From Neobacillus thermocopriae (GTDB lineage: Bacteria > Bacillota > Bacilli > Bacillales > Cytobacillaceae), in NCBI RefSeq assembly GCF_010975035.1, contig NZ_JAAIUV010000003.1, forward strand, positions 62,001 to 126,000: a DNA stretch of 64,000 nucleotides, written 5' to 3'. Position 1 is the stretch's first letter, and each line of letters opens with the position of its first letter. Positions 26,726-35,565 of this stretch are shown here, piece after piece. The notes beneath the pieces were generated by a model, which saw only the letters and a program-made list of their open reading frames with translations, did no database searches and was not told where the DNA came from. Position numbers and translations under genes: made by a program.

Positions 26726-27520
26726 GTGAGAGTAGCCATTTGTCAATTGTCCACTGGTGTCGATAAAGCTTCTAATTTACAAAAGGCCCTGCAATCTATT
26801 GAGAAGGCAAAGAAAAAGGGAGCAGATATTGTTATTTTACCTGAATTTTATATGGCGCTAGCGACTCCAAAGTCTGGCATCCTGCCAGTGGAAGTAGCTG
26901 AACCGTTGGATGGCCCATTTGTTACTGCGCTTAAAGAGGCTGCCCGTAAAAACGATATTTACGTGGTATGCGGAATGTATGAATCAAAAGAAGATGAAAA
27001 CAGTCGTGCCTATAATACGACGGTATTCATTAACCGAGCTGGGGAGCTTATTCATTCTTATCGGAAGACTCATTTATATGATGCATTTAATTATAAAGAA
27101 TCTGATACGATTATCCCTGGGGAAAATCGGTATAAGGTGGTAGAAACAGAGTTCGGAAAGATCGGCTTAATGGTATGTTATGAACTAAGATTTCCGGAGA
27201 TTGCTAGACAATTTGCGCTTCAAGAAGCAGATGTTTTGCTTGTTCCAGCAGGATGGATGGCGGGACCGATGAAAGAAGATCATTGGCAAACATTGATACG
27301 TGCGAGAGCCATTGAAAATACGATGTTTGTCTGCGGGGCCAACTTAGTTGGCACTGAATTTACTGGTCGCAGTATTGTGGTGGACCCGATGGGGGTTATC
27401 ATGGCAAGTGGCGGTGAAGAAGAAACACTGATTGTGACAGACATTGATTTAGAACGGATTCAACAAGTAAGAGCAAAGTTACCGAGTGTTCGCGATCGGA
27501 AGCCAGAATTTTATTGTTAA
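26726..27520 (+). CDS. Carbon-nitrogen hydrolase (nitrilase superfamily, omega-amidase-like)
   Basis: A 264-residue protein with the superfamily's catalytic triad visible: E40 (ILPEFY), K114 (YRKTHLYD) and C151 (LMVCYELRFPE). The length and the RxxPE after the cysteine fit the small single-domain amidases (Nit2/YafV-like, omega-amidase type) that hydrolyse short omega-amides such as 2-oxoglutaramate. The GTG start at 26726 has AGGAGG 8 bases upstream. It is followed by a strong terminator. Confidence 0.85.
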   Translation: MRVAICQLSTGVDKASNLQKALQSIEKAKKKGADIVILPEFYMALATPKSGILPVEVAEPLDGPFVTALKEAARKNDIYVVCGMYESKEDENSRAYNTTVFINRAGELIHSYRKTHLYDAFNYKESDTIIPGENRYKVVETEFGKIGLMVCYELRFPEIARQFALQEADVLLVPAGWMAGPMKEDHWQTLIRARAIENTMFVCGANLVGTEFTGRSIVVDPMGVIMASGGEEETLIVTDIDLERIQQVRAKLPSVRDRKPEFYC

Positions 27521-27553
27521 GATCATGGAATACCTACAAAGCTACATTTTTAC

Positions 27554-27598
27554 AAACAAGCAGGCACCCTCTGAAGAAAGAGGGTGCCTGTTTGTTTA
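27554..27598. terminator. Strong bidirectional terminator
   Basis: GCAGGCACCCTCT pairs with AGAGGGTGCCTGT around a 4-6 base loop, with A-rich and T-rich flanks. It lies between the convergent hydrolase and siderophore-permease genes. Confidence 0.85.
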
Positions 27599-28603
27599 TT
27601 TTTTCATTAATAAATAGATAAAATATGGTGCACCAATGAGAGCGACCATGATGCCTGCTGGAATGCCTTCAGGATCGACGGCATTTCTTCCTATCGTATC
27701 AGCAAGTAATAATAAAAACCCGCCAAGGAGTAATGCAATTGGAATGGACAATTGGTGTCTTGGTCCAACCAAGGCTTTAGCAATATGCGGGGCTAATAAG
27801 CCGATAAAAGCGATTTCCCCAGTAACGGAAACGGCAGAGGCGGCAAGGGCAATGGCTGTCAGCATTAAAGTTAGCCGTTCTTTTTCGAGCGAGACGCCAA
27901 CACCGATGGCTACAGGTTCGCTTAGACTAAGTAGGTTTAAGCGGTTGGCTTTATAAAGTGTAAACGGAATTAATACTACCAGCCAAGGGAGAATCGCCCA
28001 AATAAACGGCCAATCGGTACCCCAAATGTTTCCAGCTAGCCATTTGGCAATAAAATCAACCTTTTGCCGTTCAGCAGATGAAATTAGAACGATCATTGCA
28101 CCGGAAAAGGCGAATGAAAACCCAATACCCGTTAATACTAGGTTAACCGGCTGAAGACCTGATTTTCGTTTGTATGAGAAAAGATAGATTAATAATGCTG
28201 TAACTAATGCACCCAAGAAGGCAACGAGCGGCAATACGTAAACAAATGAACCTACCTCAATAGGAAAGTACAAAAAGAATACGGTAATTGCCACCCCCGC
28301 TCCTGAATTGATACCAATAATTCCAGGTTCGGCTAAATCATTGCGGGTAATCCCCTGTAGGATCGAGCCTGAAAGGGCAAGGGCCATGCCCGCTAACAAG
28401 GTAATGATCATTCTTGGGAGCCGAATGGAAAATAAGACGAACTCTTCTTTGAATGTCCCTTGTCCGAGTATGGTTGGTAGCAGCCGATCATAGGAAAGAG
28501 CAGCGGACCCCATGCCGAGTCCAATGATGCCTGTAAAGGCAATCAAAAACATTAGAATCAAAAGAATGATTCGTTGTTTTCTAATTAATGCTGGTTGAAT
28601 CAT
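27596..28603 (-). CDS. Iron-siderophore ABC transporter permease (FecCD family), second subunit
   Basis: A 335-residue protein with about 9-10 membrane segments of the FecCD/BtuC family: GSAALSYDRLLPTILG, RLPRMIITLLAGMALALSGSILQGITRN and GIIGINSGAGVAI in the first third, TGEIAFIGLLAPHIAKALVG (ATPase contact) and LLLADTIGRNAVDPEGIPAGIMVALIGAPYFIYLL at the end. Its ATG overlaps the stop of the preceding permease (ATGA), so the two are translationally coupled and form a heterodimeric channel. It is the last gene of the Fur-controlled operon. Confidence 0.9.
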   Translation of the reverse strand: MIQPALIRKQRIILLILMFLIAFTGIIGLGMGSAALSYDRLLPTILGQGTFKEEFVLFSIRLPRMIITLLAGMALALSGSILQGITRNDLAEPGIIGINSGAGVAITVFFLYFPIEVGSFVYVLPLVAFLGALVTALLIYLFSYKRKSGLQPVNLVLTGIGFSFAFSGAMIVLISSAERQKVDFIAKWLAGNIWGTDWPFIWAILPWLVVLIPFTLYKANRLNLLSLSEPVAIGVGVSLEKERLTLMLTAIALAASAVSVTGEIAFIGLLAPHIAKALVGPRHQLSIPIALLLGGFLLLLADTIGRNAVDPEGIPAGIMVALIGAPYFIYLLMKK

Positions 28604-29619
28604 GAGAATGCTTTCCCCCCTTTACGCACAATGATCAGGAAAAAGGGAAGTCCAACCATAGCGATAATGGCTGCCACAGGTGTTTCATAAGGGGCATTAA
28701 TGGTTCGTCCTAGTGTGTCAGCCAATAGCATAAAGATCGCACCAGTAATCGCGGTCATCGGTAGAATATAGCGGTAATCCGTTCCAACGATGGCCCGAAC
28801 GATATGCGGGACCATTAATCCGAGAAAAGTCATACTTCCGACAAGAGCAACAGAAGCACCGGCTAGCAAAATGATCACGATAAATAGAATAGTTTTTATT
28901 CGGGTGATATTTTGCCCAAGCCCGACGGCCACCTCTTCACTCAAACTAAGAATGGTTAACTGTCTGGAAAAAAGGAATGAAACCGTAATACCGATCACAA
29001 TAAAAGGAATAATGACTTGGAGCTGGTCCCAAGTCGTTCCAACCATACCTCCAGAAGTCCACATGGCTACATCTTTAGAAATTTTAAAATAAATACCAAT
29101 ACCTTCAGCTACTGCACGTAGGAATAATGATATCGCGGCGCCGGCAAGAACAATGCGGAGGGGGGAAAAGCCACCTTTTTTCATGGCACCAATCCCGAAT
29201 ACCATTAGTGTTCCAGCAGCTGCTCCGATGAAACAAACAATGGTAATCGTAAAATAGTTGGCAGAAGGGATGAAAGCAATGGTAATGGCTAGAGCTGCAT
29301 TGGCGCCAGCTGTTAGCCCTAAGAGACCAGGATCAGCAAGTGGATTTCTCGTCAAACCTTGCATAATGGCTCCGGCAACGGCGAGTGCAGCCCCAACAAA
29401 AATAGCGGCAACTTCCCTTGGAAAACGGATTTCTCGAAGCATTAAAATCGTTTTATTTTTCTCAGTAGAAGTAAGTGCCAGCCATACATCTTTAATGGAT
29501 GTTTCCGCTGCCCCTACGACCATAGCAATGATAAACATGGCAATAAAAGCAAGAATTCCTGCTATCAGTATAAAGATAAAGGGGATGGAACGTGGATTCT
29601 CTTTCTTCATCAGTCTCAC
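28600..29619 (-). CDS. Iron-siderophore ABC transporter permease (FecCD family), first subunit
   Basis: A 339-residue FecCD-family membrane protein: REIRFPREVAAIFVGAALAVAGAIMQGLTRNPLADPGLLGLTAGANAA, SMTFLGLMVPHIVRAIVGTD and LLADTLGRTINAPYETPVAAIIAMVGLPFFL. The start is uncertain between GTG 29619 and ATG 29610 (GAGAAG upstream fits neither perfectly). It sits 60 bases after the binding-protein gene and overlaps the second permease by 4 bases. Confidence 0.9.
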   Translation of the reverse strand: MRLMKKENPRSIPFIFILIAGILAFIAMFIIAMVVGAAETSIKDVWLALTSTEKNKTILMLREIRFPREVAAIFVGAALAVAGAIMQGLTRNPLADPGLLGLTAGANAALAITIAFIPSANYFTITIVCFIGAAAGTLMVFGIGAMKKGGFSPLRIVLAGAAISLFLRAVAEGIGIYFKISKDVAMWTSGGMVGTTWDQLQVIIPFIVIGITVSFLFSRQLTILSLSEEVAVGLGQNITRIKTILFIVIILLAGASVALVGSMTFLGLMVPHIVRAIVGTDYRYILPMTAITGAIFMLLADTLGRTINAPYETPVAAIIAMVGLPFFLIIVRKGGKAFS

Positions 29620-29679
29620 ATCTTCTCTTTCGTAAAAATAGGGAAAGAGGAATTCTTATATCAAGAATTCCTCCACCGG

Positions 29680-30606
29680 TTAATTGTTTCCAAGAAATGA
29701 TTTTTTAATAAATTCTAATTGATTTTCTAAAGTAATTGGGTCGCTGAAGGAAGCACCTTCGCCTCTCATTTCAAATACATGTCCGTTTTTAACAGCAGGA
29801 ATATTTTTGTAAGTTTCTGTTTCTTGGAAAGAGACATCTGCATCTTGGTATTTGCTTATGATCAGGTAATCACCGACATACTCAGGTAACACTTCAGCAG
29901 AAAGTGCATAATATCCATCTTTTAAAGCCATTTCTTTTACTTTTTCCGGCATTTTCAATTTCATAGATTGATAGAGAATTTCGGTACCACGTGCCCAGTT
30001 GTCACCGAAGACATAAAGATCCTTGCCATAGCTTTCGATGACAGTGACTGTTGCATCTTCTCCAATTTTTGCGCGGATTTCTTCTCCAGCAGCTTCCGCC
30101 CGTTTTTTGAAGTCTTCTACCCAAGCACGGGCTTCTTTTTCTTTGTTTAATAGTTTACCAATTTCAATATGTTGGGTTAAATAATCCAATTTTCCCCATG
30201 TATATGTAACAGTAGGGGCAATTTTTTTCAATTTATCAATGTTTTTGATATTAGATAATCCAATAATCAAATCTGGCTCTAATTCGATAATTTTTTCAAT
30301 ATTTTCATCAGAAACTTCCGCAACATCTTTTAATTCGTCTTTAAAAGTAGGGTTATTTTTAGACCAAACATCGACACCAACGACATTGACGCCTAATTGT
30401 AGGACATTACCTGTATATCCAGAAAGCAAAACCAGTCGTTTCGGGTTGGCTGGGACTTCAACAGGGCCATTCTCAGATTGATAGGTAATGGTTTTTGCTT
30501 TATCCTCTTTGACAGAGTCGCTTTCATCTTTGCTAGAATTGTTGTTGCTACAAGCGCTAATAATTAACACTAACAGCAGAATAAACGGGAACAGCAGTTT
30601 TTTCAT
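29680..30606 (-). CDS. Iron-siderophore ABC transporter substrate-binding lipoprotein
   Basis: A 308-residue class III binding protein (FepB/FhuD-type fold) with a lipoprotein signal: MKK, a hydrophobic core and Cys19 after ISA. The mature part begins with an acidic Ser/Asn/Asp linker. It shows PANPKRLVLLSGYTGNVLQLGVNVVGVD and IEKIIELEPDLIIG, typical of siderophore binders. AAAAGGAG is 9 bases before the ATG. The gene's first 50 bases overlap the end of the ATPase gene in another frame. Confidence 0.9.
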   Translation of the reverse strand: MKKLLFPFILLLVLIISACSNNNSSKDESDSVKEDKAKTITYQSENGPVEVPANPKRLVLLSGYTGNVLQLGVNVVGVDVWSKNNPTFKDELKDVAEVSDENIEKIIELEPDLIIGLSNIKNIDKLKKIAPTVTYTWGKLDYLTQHIEIGKLLNKEKEARAWVEDFKKRAEAAGEEIRAKIGEDATVTVIESYGKDLYVFGDNWARGTEILYQSMKLKMPEKVKEMALKDGYYALSAEVLPEYVGDYLIISKYQDADVSFQETETYKNIPAVKNGHVFEMRGEGASFSDPITLENQLEFIKKSFLGNN

Positions 30607-31402
30607 GTTTGTAGTCTCCTTTTATAAGATTGTAAGTAATGCACATTGGTTTGTTGGTTCGCGGATCTCTTCCGATTTCCGCATCAATTTGAAAAACTTT
30701 TCTAAGCACATCGCGGGTTATGACTTCTTCACAGGTACCTGCTTTAACAACTTCACCATCTTTTAAAGCAATAATATAGTCGGCAAATCTTGCTGCCTGG
30801 TTTAAATCATGTAAGACCATAATGATGGTGCGCTCTTGTTCTTTGTTTAGTTTTTGCAATAATTCTAAAACCTCAAGCTGGTGAGCCATATCCAAATAAG
30901 TGGTTGGCTCATCAAGGAAAATGATATCGGTTTCTTGCGCGAGTGCCATGGCAATCCAAACTCTTTGTCGTTGGCCGCCGGAAAGGGCATCAACGGGATG
31001 AAACTTAAAATCAGCGGTTCCTGTGACATCAAGAGCCCATTCAATAACCTCATAATCTTTTTTCGTTAATCGGCCGAAGCCTGATTGATATGGAAAGCGG
31101 CCGTAGGATACAAGTTCACCGACGGTTAGTCCGCTTGCACTTTCAGGTGTCTGGGGTAAGATCGCCATTTTTTTGGCGAGTAGTTTTGTGTTTACTTTTG
31201 AAATATCTTTTCCATCTAGGACAACGGTACCAGACTGTTGTGAAATAATCCGGGTAATTGCTTTTAATAGGGTGGATTTCCCACAGCCGTTCGGTCCGAT
31301 AATGGTCGTAATTTTTTTGTCTGGGATTTTCACACTGAGATTTTTTACAATATGGCGTTCACCGTAGCCAATATTTAAACTTTCTGTATAAAGGCGAGTC
31401 AT
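30557..31402 (-). CDS. Iron-siderophore ABC transporter ATP-binding protein
   Basis: A 281-residue FecE/FhuC-type ATPase: Walker A GPNGCGKSTLLKAI (about residue 36), signature LSGGQRQRVWIAMALAQ, Walker B IIFLDEPTTYLDMAHQ, H-loop VLHDLNQAARFAD. It is the first gene of the import operon. Its last ~16 residues are encoded within the start of the binding-protein gene (50-base overlap), an unusually long overlap that suggests tight coupling. A perfect Fur box lies 22 bases upstream of its start codon. Confidence 0.9.
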   Translation of the reverse strand: MTRLYTESLNIGYGERHIVKNLSVKIPDKKITTIIGPNGCGKSTLLKAITRIISQQSGTVVLDGKDISKVNTKLLAKKMAILPQTPESASGLTVGELVSYGRFPYQSGFGRLTKKDYEVIEWALDVTGTADFKFHPVDALSGGQRQRVWIAMALAQETDIIFLDEPTTYLDMAHQLEVLELLQKLNKEQERTIIMVLHDLNQAARFADYIIALKDGEVVKAGTCEEVITRDVLRKVFQIDAEIGRDPRTNKPMCITYNLIKGDYKHEKTAVPVYSAVSVNY

Positions 31403-31423
31403 TACCTGACCTCCGCTTCTGAA

Positions 31424-31438
31424 TGATAATGATTATCA
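31424..31438 (-). promoter_or_regulatory. Fur box of the siderophore import operon
   Basis: TGATAATGATTATCA is an exact match to the 7-1-7 Fur consensus TGATAAT-N-ATTATCA. It lies just upstream of the ATPase gene. Confidence 0.85.
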
Positions 31439-31533
31439 GTGTCATATTCGTAATTAAATATACCGCCCTATTGACTTTTTTGTCAATATAAATTTTATAT
31501 TGCTAACACAATAGGAATAGTATATGATTGTAA

Positions 31534-31548
31534 TGAGAATGATAATCA
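31534..31548 (+). promoter_or_regulatory. Second Fur-like box, upstream of the reductase gene
   Basis: TGAGAATGATAATCA matches the 7-1-7 Fur consensus at 13 of 15 positions and lies 30 bases before the reductase start codon. Divergent repression of both transcripts by Fur is expected. Confidence 0.7.
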
Positions 31549-31577
31549 ATTACACGCAGATTGTGGGAGTGAACAGA

Positions 31578-32627
31578 ATGGATAAACTTGAACTTTTTGA
31601 TGTGACGATAATTGGAGGGGGACCAGCTGGATTATATTCTGCGTTTTACAGCGGTCTAAGAGAAATGAAGACCAAGATTATCGAATACCAGCCTTATTTA
31701 GGCGGAAAGTTGCATGTTTATCCGGAAAAAATGATTTGGGATGTTGGAGGGTTGACACCTATACCAGCTGCAAAGCTGATTGATCAGCTAGTACAACAAG
31801 GATTAACCTTTAATCCCACAGTGGTATTAAATGAAAAAGTAAAGTCAATTTCGAAAAATAAAGATGGTATATTCGTTTTAACGGGTTCGTCAGGACAAAA
31901 GCATTATTCAAAAACCGTCATTGTCGCAGTTGGGAGCGGAATTTTGAAACCGCATAAGCTCGAAATTGAAGGAGCAGAACGGTTTGAGGTTACCAATTTG
32001 AATTATACCGTGAAATCATTAAAGCGTTTTAAAGATAAAACAGTGATTATTTCTGGTGGCGGTAATTCGGCTATTGATTGGGCTAATGAGCTAGAACCAA
32101 TTGCAAAGCAAGTATATGTAGTCTATCGGAAGGAAGCTCTGAATGGGCATGAAGCCCAAGTCTCTCAGCTTTTAAATAGTTCGGTTATTTGTTATTTTAA
32201 TACCTCCATTACCAAATTAATGGCTAGTTCCAATCATGAAGTGATCGAACAGGTGGAATTGACCAACCAGCAAACAGGGGAAACTTTGTATTTGGCGGTT
32301 GACGAGGTGATCATTAATCATGGGTATGAGCGAGATGCTTCTTTATTAAATAATAGTGAAGTAGAGATCGCCATGGCAGATGATTTTTACATTGAGGGAA
32401 ATGCAAACAGTGAAACTTCTGTCCCGGGAATTTACGCTGCGGGGGATATATTAAAGCATGACGGGAAAGTTTATTTAATTGCCGGTGCCTTCCAAGACGC
32501 CGCTAATGCCGTCAACAGGGCAAAGCAATTTATTCAACCTAATGCGGAAAAATATGCGATGGTTTCTTCTCATAATGAGAAGTTTAAAGAACAAAATAAA
32601 GAGCTTGTTAAACAAATGATGAATTGA
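31578..32627 (+). CDS. Ferredoxin--NADP+ reductase, thioredoxin-reductase-like (YumC/YcgT type)
   Basis: A 349-residue flavoprotein with an FAD-binding GGGPAGLYSAFY (about residue 12), an NADPH-binding GGGNSAIDWANEL (about 160) and a C-terminal FAD contact IYAAGDI. It lacks the CxxC redox pair of thioredoxin reductases, which places it in the ferredoxin/flavodoxin-NADP reductase group. The ATG at 31578 follows GGGAG. Bacillus subtilis has an iron-regulated paralogue of this type (YcgT), and here too a Fur-like box precedes the gene. It may supply electrons for iron release from imported siderophores (inference). Confidence 0.88.
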   Translation: MDKLELFDVTIIGGGPAGLYSAFYSGLREMKTKIIEYQPYLGGKLHVYPEKMIWDVGGLTPIPAAKLIDQLVQQGLTFNPTVVLNEKVKSISKNKDGIFVLTGSSGQKHYSKTVIVAVGSGILKPHKLEIEGAERFEVTNLNYTVKSLKRFKDKTVIISGGGNSAIDWANELEPIAKQVYVVYRKEALNGHEAQVSQLLNSSVICYFNTSITKLMASSNHEVIEQVELTNQQTGETLYLAVDEVIINHGYERDASLLNNSEVEIAMADDFYIEGNANSETSVPGIYAAGDILKHDGKVYLIAGAFQDAANAVNRAKQFIQPNAEKYAMVSSHNEKFKEQNKELVKQMMN

Positions 32628-32653
32628 ATTCATGTAAGGTTGAAATAAACAAA

Positions 32654-32690
32654 GAAGGGAAACCCCAAGTTTATGGGGTTTCCCTTTTTG
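32654..32690. terminator. Terminator after the reductase gene
   Basis: GGGAAACCCC and GGGGTTTCCC form a 10-bp perfect stem with a short loop, followed by TTTTT. Confidence 0.85.
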
Positions 32691-32704
32691 ATTAATTAAC
32701 GAAC

Positions 32705-33208
32705 TTAAAGTGGTGGATGTTCTACTCCTAAGTGAATCCAATCTTCTTTTGGTGGTCCATACACCCCATAAGGCTTAATTCCAGCTTGACGCATGAGTAC
32801 GGTAGCTTGTCCACGATGATGAATAATGTGCTTAATGAGTCCCATCAATATTTGAGCATTTGTTTCTTTTCTTCCAAACGCGATTTGCACTTCTTTTAAG
32901 GTTTCATCTGTCCATTGTTCTTCAATGGCTTTGGCAGCAGAAGAACTGATCTGCTTAAAAGTTTCTACAATTTCTTTCGCAGAGGTAGGGACCTTTTCTG
33001 CATATTTTATTTCATCCATTTTCAGCCCGAAATGAGCTAAATACTCTGGTATATTGGTTGTAAAATGCCAAACAATCCTTCCTAATGTACGACCTTCTGG
33101 GTACACTTTTTGATTTAAGGAATCATCCGTTAAACCTTCCAAAACCTTCTGAGTTAACGATGCCTCCCAATTCCACTCTCGAATAAAGTCTGCAATCGTT
33201 ACATACAT
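32705..33208 (-). CDS. DinB-family protein
   Basis: A 167-residue four-helix-bundle DinB/YfiT-like protein. The metal-binding histidines are visible: H in GRIVWHFTTNIPEYLAHF and HxxxH in LIKHIIHHRGQATVLMRQAG. Such proteins bind a divalent metal; some are thiol-dependent transferases, most are uncharacterised. GGAGGG is 7 bases before the ATG. A LexA-type box sits in its promoter, agreeing with the damage-inducible origin of the family name. Confidence 0.88.
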   Translation of the reverse strand: MYVTIADFIREWNWEASLTQKVLEGLTDDSLNQKVYPEGRTLGRIVWHFTTNIPEYLAHFGLKMDEIKYAEKVPTSAKEIVETFKQISSSAAKAIEEQWTDETLKEVQIAFGRKETNAQILMGLIKHIIHHRGQATVLMRQAGIKPYGVYGPPKEDWIHLGVEHPPL

Positions 33209-33245
33209 TCACGATCCCTCCAAAACATTTGTGAGAATATAGTAT

Positions 33246-33259
33246 AAAACATTTGTTCG
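33246..33259 (-). promoter_or_regulatory. LexA (SOS) box within the DinB-family promoter
   Basis: Read on the minus strand, CGAACAAATGTTTT matches the Bacillus SOS consensus CGAACRNRYGTTYC at 13 of 14 positions. It lies entirely inside the 17-base spacer of a TTGAAA / TATACT promoter, so LexA binding would block RNA polymerase. Confidence 0.75.
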
Positions 33260-33460
33260 TATGTTTCAATTTCCTTTTTTATGGAGTTATGGCTGCCCTC
33301 ATTAAATGTTGACATTCATTAAAGGCTTCATGTGTCTTTCAAGTATAAATAATGTTTCATTGGCATATTCGTGCTTTGATTCTAGCCATTTACAACAAGG
33401 AGAAACTATTTTCTAGGATGATTACTTAGGTACCGTAATTGTTTGCCATCCAAAGCGGAT

Positions 33461-33484
33461 ATAAAAAAGGGGGGCAGGTGCCCC
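33461..33484 (-). terminator. Terminator of the RNase J gene
   Basis: On the minus strand GGGGCA and TGCCCC form a compact stem followed by CCTTTTTT, 18 bases after the stop codon. Confidence 0.7.
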
Positions 33485-33501
33485 GTAAATAGAAAGAATA
33501 A

Positions 33502-35175
33502 CTAAATCTCAATAATAATTGGCAAAATCATTGGTTTTCTCTTTGTTTGTTGAAACAAATATTGTCCCACGGTTTTTTTGATGGTTTGTTTAATGATATT
33601 CCATTGGCGGATATTTTCCGCAAGCAATTCCTCAACAGACTTTTTCACCAAACCATTGATCTCTTGTAGTAGATTTTCGGAATTTTTCACATACACAAAT
33701 CCTCGTGTAATGGTGTCGGGACCTTGGATGATTCTTCCGTCCTGTTTACTCAATGTTAAAACAATAACGAGCATGCCATCTTCAGACAACTGCTTCCGAT
33801 CTCGAAGCACCACGTCACCGACATCTCCCACACTTATCCCGTCAACATATACATCCCCAGCTGGAACATTTCGAGTTTGTCGAGCAACTCCACCTTGAAT
33901 ATCCACGACATCACCATTTCGGATAATAAAGGTATTTCCTTTCTCTACCCCAACTGACTCTGCAAGCTGCCGGTGATGGTGTAACATCCGATATTCGCCA
34001 TGAATGGGAATAAAGTAGGTCGGTTTCATGAGGGTAAGCATCCATTTCAAATCTTCCTGATAGCCATGACCGGAAACATGCATTCCGGTCGTGCTGCCAG
34101 AACCATAAATGACATGTGCCCCAAGTTGAAAAAGTTGGTCAATAATTCGTGACACCGCTTTTTCGTTTCCCGGTATTGGGGAAGCAGCCATAATCACGGT
34201 ATCTCCCGGATTTATCGAGGCATCGCGGTAGTTTCCAGCGGCCAAGCGGGCAAGAGCGGCGTTGGGCTCACCTTGACTGCCCGTGCATAATACAGCGACC
34301 TTTTCTGGAGTATGTTTTTCTATCTCACTTGCTTCAATGATCATTCCCTCTGGTACGGACAAATACCCACGTTCCATCGCAACCTCTAACACATTCACCA
34401 TACTTCTACCTAACAACGCCAGCTTCCGGTTTGTCTTAATGCAGGCTTCGACTACTTGCTGTACCCGATTTACATTAGAAGCAAAGGTTGAAACAAAGAT
34501 TTTCCCGTCCGCTTTTAAAAATGCCTCCATTAGATGGTTGGCAACCATTTGCTCTGAAGGGGTGAATCCCTTTCGCTCTGCATTGGTGCTCTCGGATATT
34601 AAGACGAGCACCCCATTCTGTCCAATTTCAGCCATTTTATGAATATCGGAATTTTGGTTATTGGTAGGGGTTAAGTCGAATTTAAAGTCTCCGGTATGAA
34701 CCACATTTCCTTCTGGCGTGTGAAAAACAATACCTAAACAATCAGGAATACTATGGCTGACTTTGAAAAAAGATACCTTAATATTCCCAAATTCCAGCCT
34801 TGTATCCTCATCGATGGCAATGAGTTTCGTATCACCTTTTAGCCTATGTTCTTCTAGTTTCAATTCAATTAGCCCGAGGGTAAACCGTGTCGCATAAATC
34901 GGTACATTGATTTTTTTTAAAAAGTAAGGAATACCACCAATATGATCCTCGTGGCCATGAGTGACAATTAGAGCTTTGATTTTATCTCGGTTTTCCTCTA
35001 AATAAGACACATCAGGTATAATCAGATCAATCCCTAGCAAGCTTTCGTCCGGGAACATACCGCCACAGTCGATGACCACGATCTCATCGCCATATTGCAC
35101 CACATACATATTTTTCCCGATTTCGTTGACGCCTCCAAGGGCAAAGATGGATAAGGTATTTTGATTGGTTGTCAA
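33502..35175 (-). CDS. Ribonuclease J (RNase J1-like metallo-beta-lactamase nuclease)
   Basis: About 557 residues from the TTG at 35175, which has GGGAGGG 7 bases upstream; this gives the usual RNase J length. The metallo-beta-lactamase zinc motif is intact at residues 73-78 (HGHEDH), followed by the beta-CASP domain (ALLGRSMVNVLEVA; CTGSQGEPNAALARLA; HVSGHGYQEDLKWML) and a C-terminal domain. It processes and degrades RNA in the 5'-3' and endo modes. An intact zinc motif makes it J1-like rather than J2-like. Bacillaceae usually carry rnjA and rnjB elsewhere, so this may be a third paralogue (inference). Confidence 0.88.
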   Translation of the reverse strand: MTTNQNTLSIFALGGVNEIGKNMYVVQYGDEIVVIDCGGMFPDESLLGIDLIIPDVSYLEENRDKIKALIVTHGHEDHIGGIPYFLKKINVPIYATRFTLGLIELKLEEHRLKGDTKLIAIDEDTRLEFGNIKVSFFKVSHSIPDCLGIVFHTPEGNVVHTGDFKFDLTPTNNQNSDIHKMAEIGQNGVLVLISESTNAERKGFTPSEQMVANHLMEAFLKADGKIFVSTFASNVNRVQQVVEACIKTNRKLALLGRSMVNVLEVAMERGYLSVPEGMIIEASEIEKHTPEKVAVLCTGSQGEPNAALARLAAGNYRDASINPGDTVIMAASPIPGNEKAVSRIIDQLFQLGAHVIYGSGSTTGMHVSGHGYQEDLKWMLTLMKPTYFIPIHGEYRMLHHHRQLAESVGVEKGNTFIIRNGDVVDIQGGVARQTRNVPAGDVYVDGISVGDVGDVVLRDRKQLSEDGMLVIVLTLSKQDGRIIQGPDTITRGFVYVKNSENLLQEINGLVKKSVEELLAENIRQWNIIKQTIKKTVGQYLFQQTKRKPMILPIIIEI

Positions 35176-35380
35176 GTCGATACCCTCCCGTATTCGATAA
35201 GATGTTCCTAGTATTTCCTCTTTGAAAATTAAAAATTCTAACAATAAAGAATAGGGAGTACTATACATAGTCGAATTATTCCTTTTATACAATCTGGTTC
35301 ATTAGTTTATTGGTAGTATACAAGTGTGTTTTATGGAAAAAAAGTCCAGTAGAACAAAATGGCTCTACTGGACTTATTAT

Positions 35381-35563
35381 TTAAAGTAAACTTTTCTCAT
35401 CTATTATTATTTCTCCTGTATTTTTAAAGCGTTCCAGAATAACAAATAATCTAGAATAGCAATCTTGGATAGTTTTTTCATTTTTAATATTATTGTGGAG
35501 TCCTAGTCCCCAATAGGTGTCCTTATAAAATCCTATTAAATAATCTTCTGACTTGTTTTCCAA
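35381..35563 (-). pseudogene. Small ORF fragment ending at a rearrangement junction
   Basis: An open frame of about 60 codons whose product (DYLIGFYKDTYWGLGLHNN, then QDCYSRLFVILERFKN) looks like real protein and not a shadow. It begins with a TTG and no ribosome site, exactly where the oppositely oriented fragment at 35566-36114 begins. I read it as the 3' remainder of a gene whose start was lost. I do not recognise the family. Confidence 0.35.
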
Positions 35564-35565
35564 AG

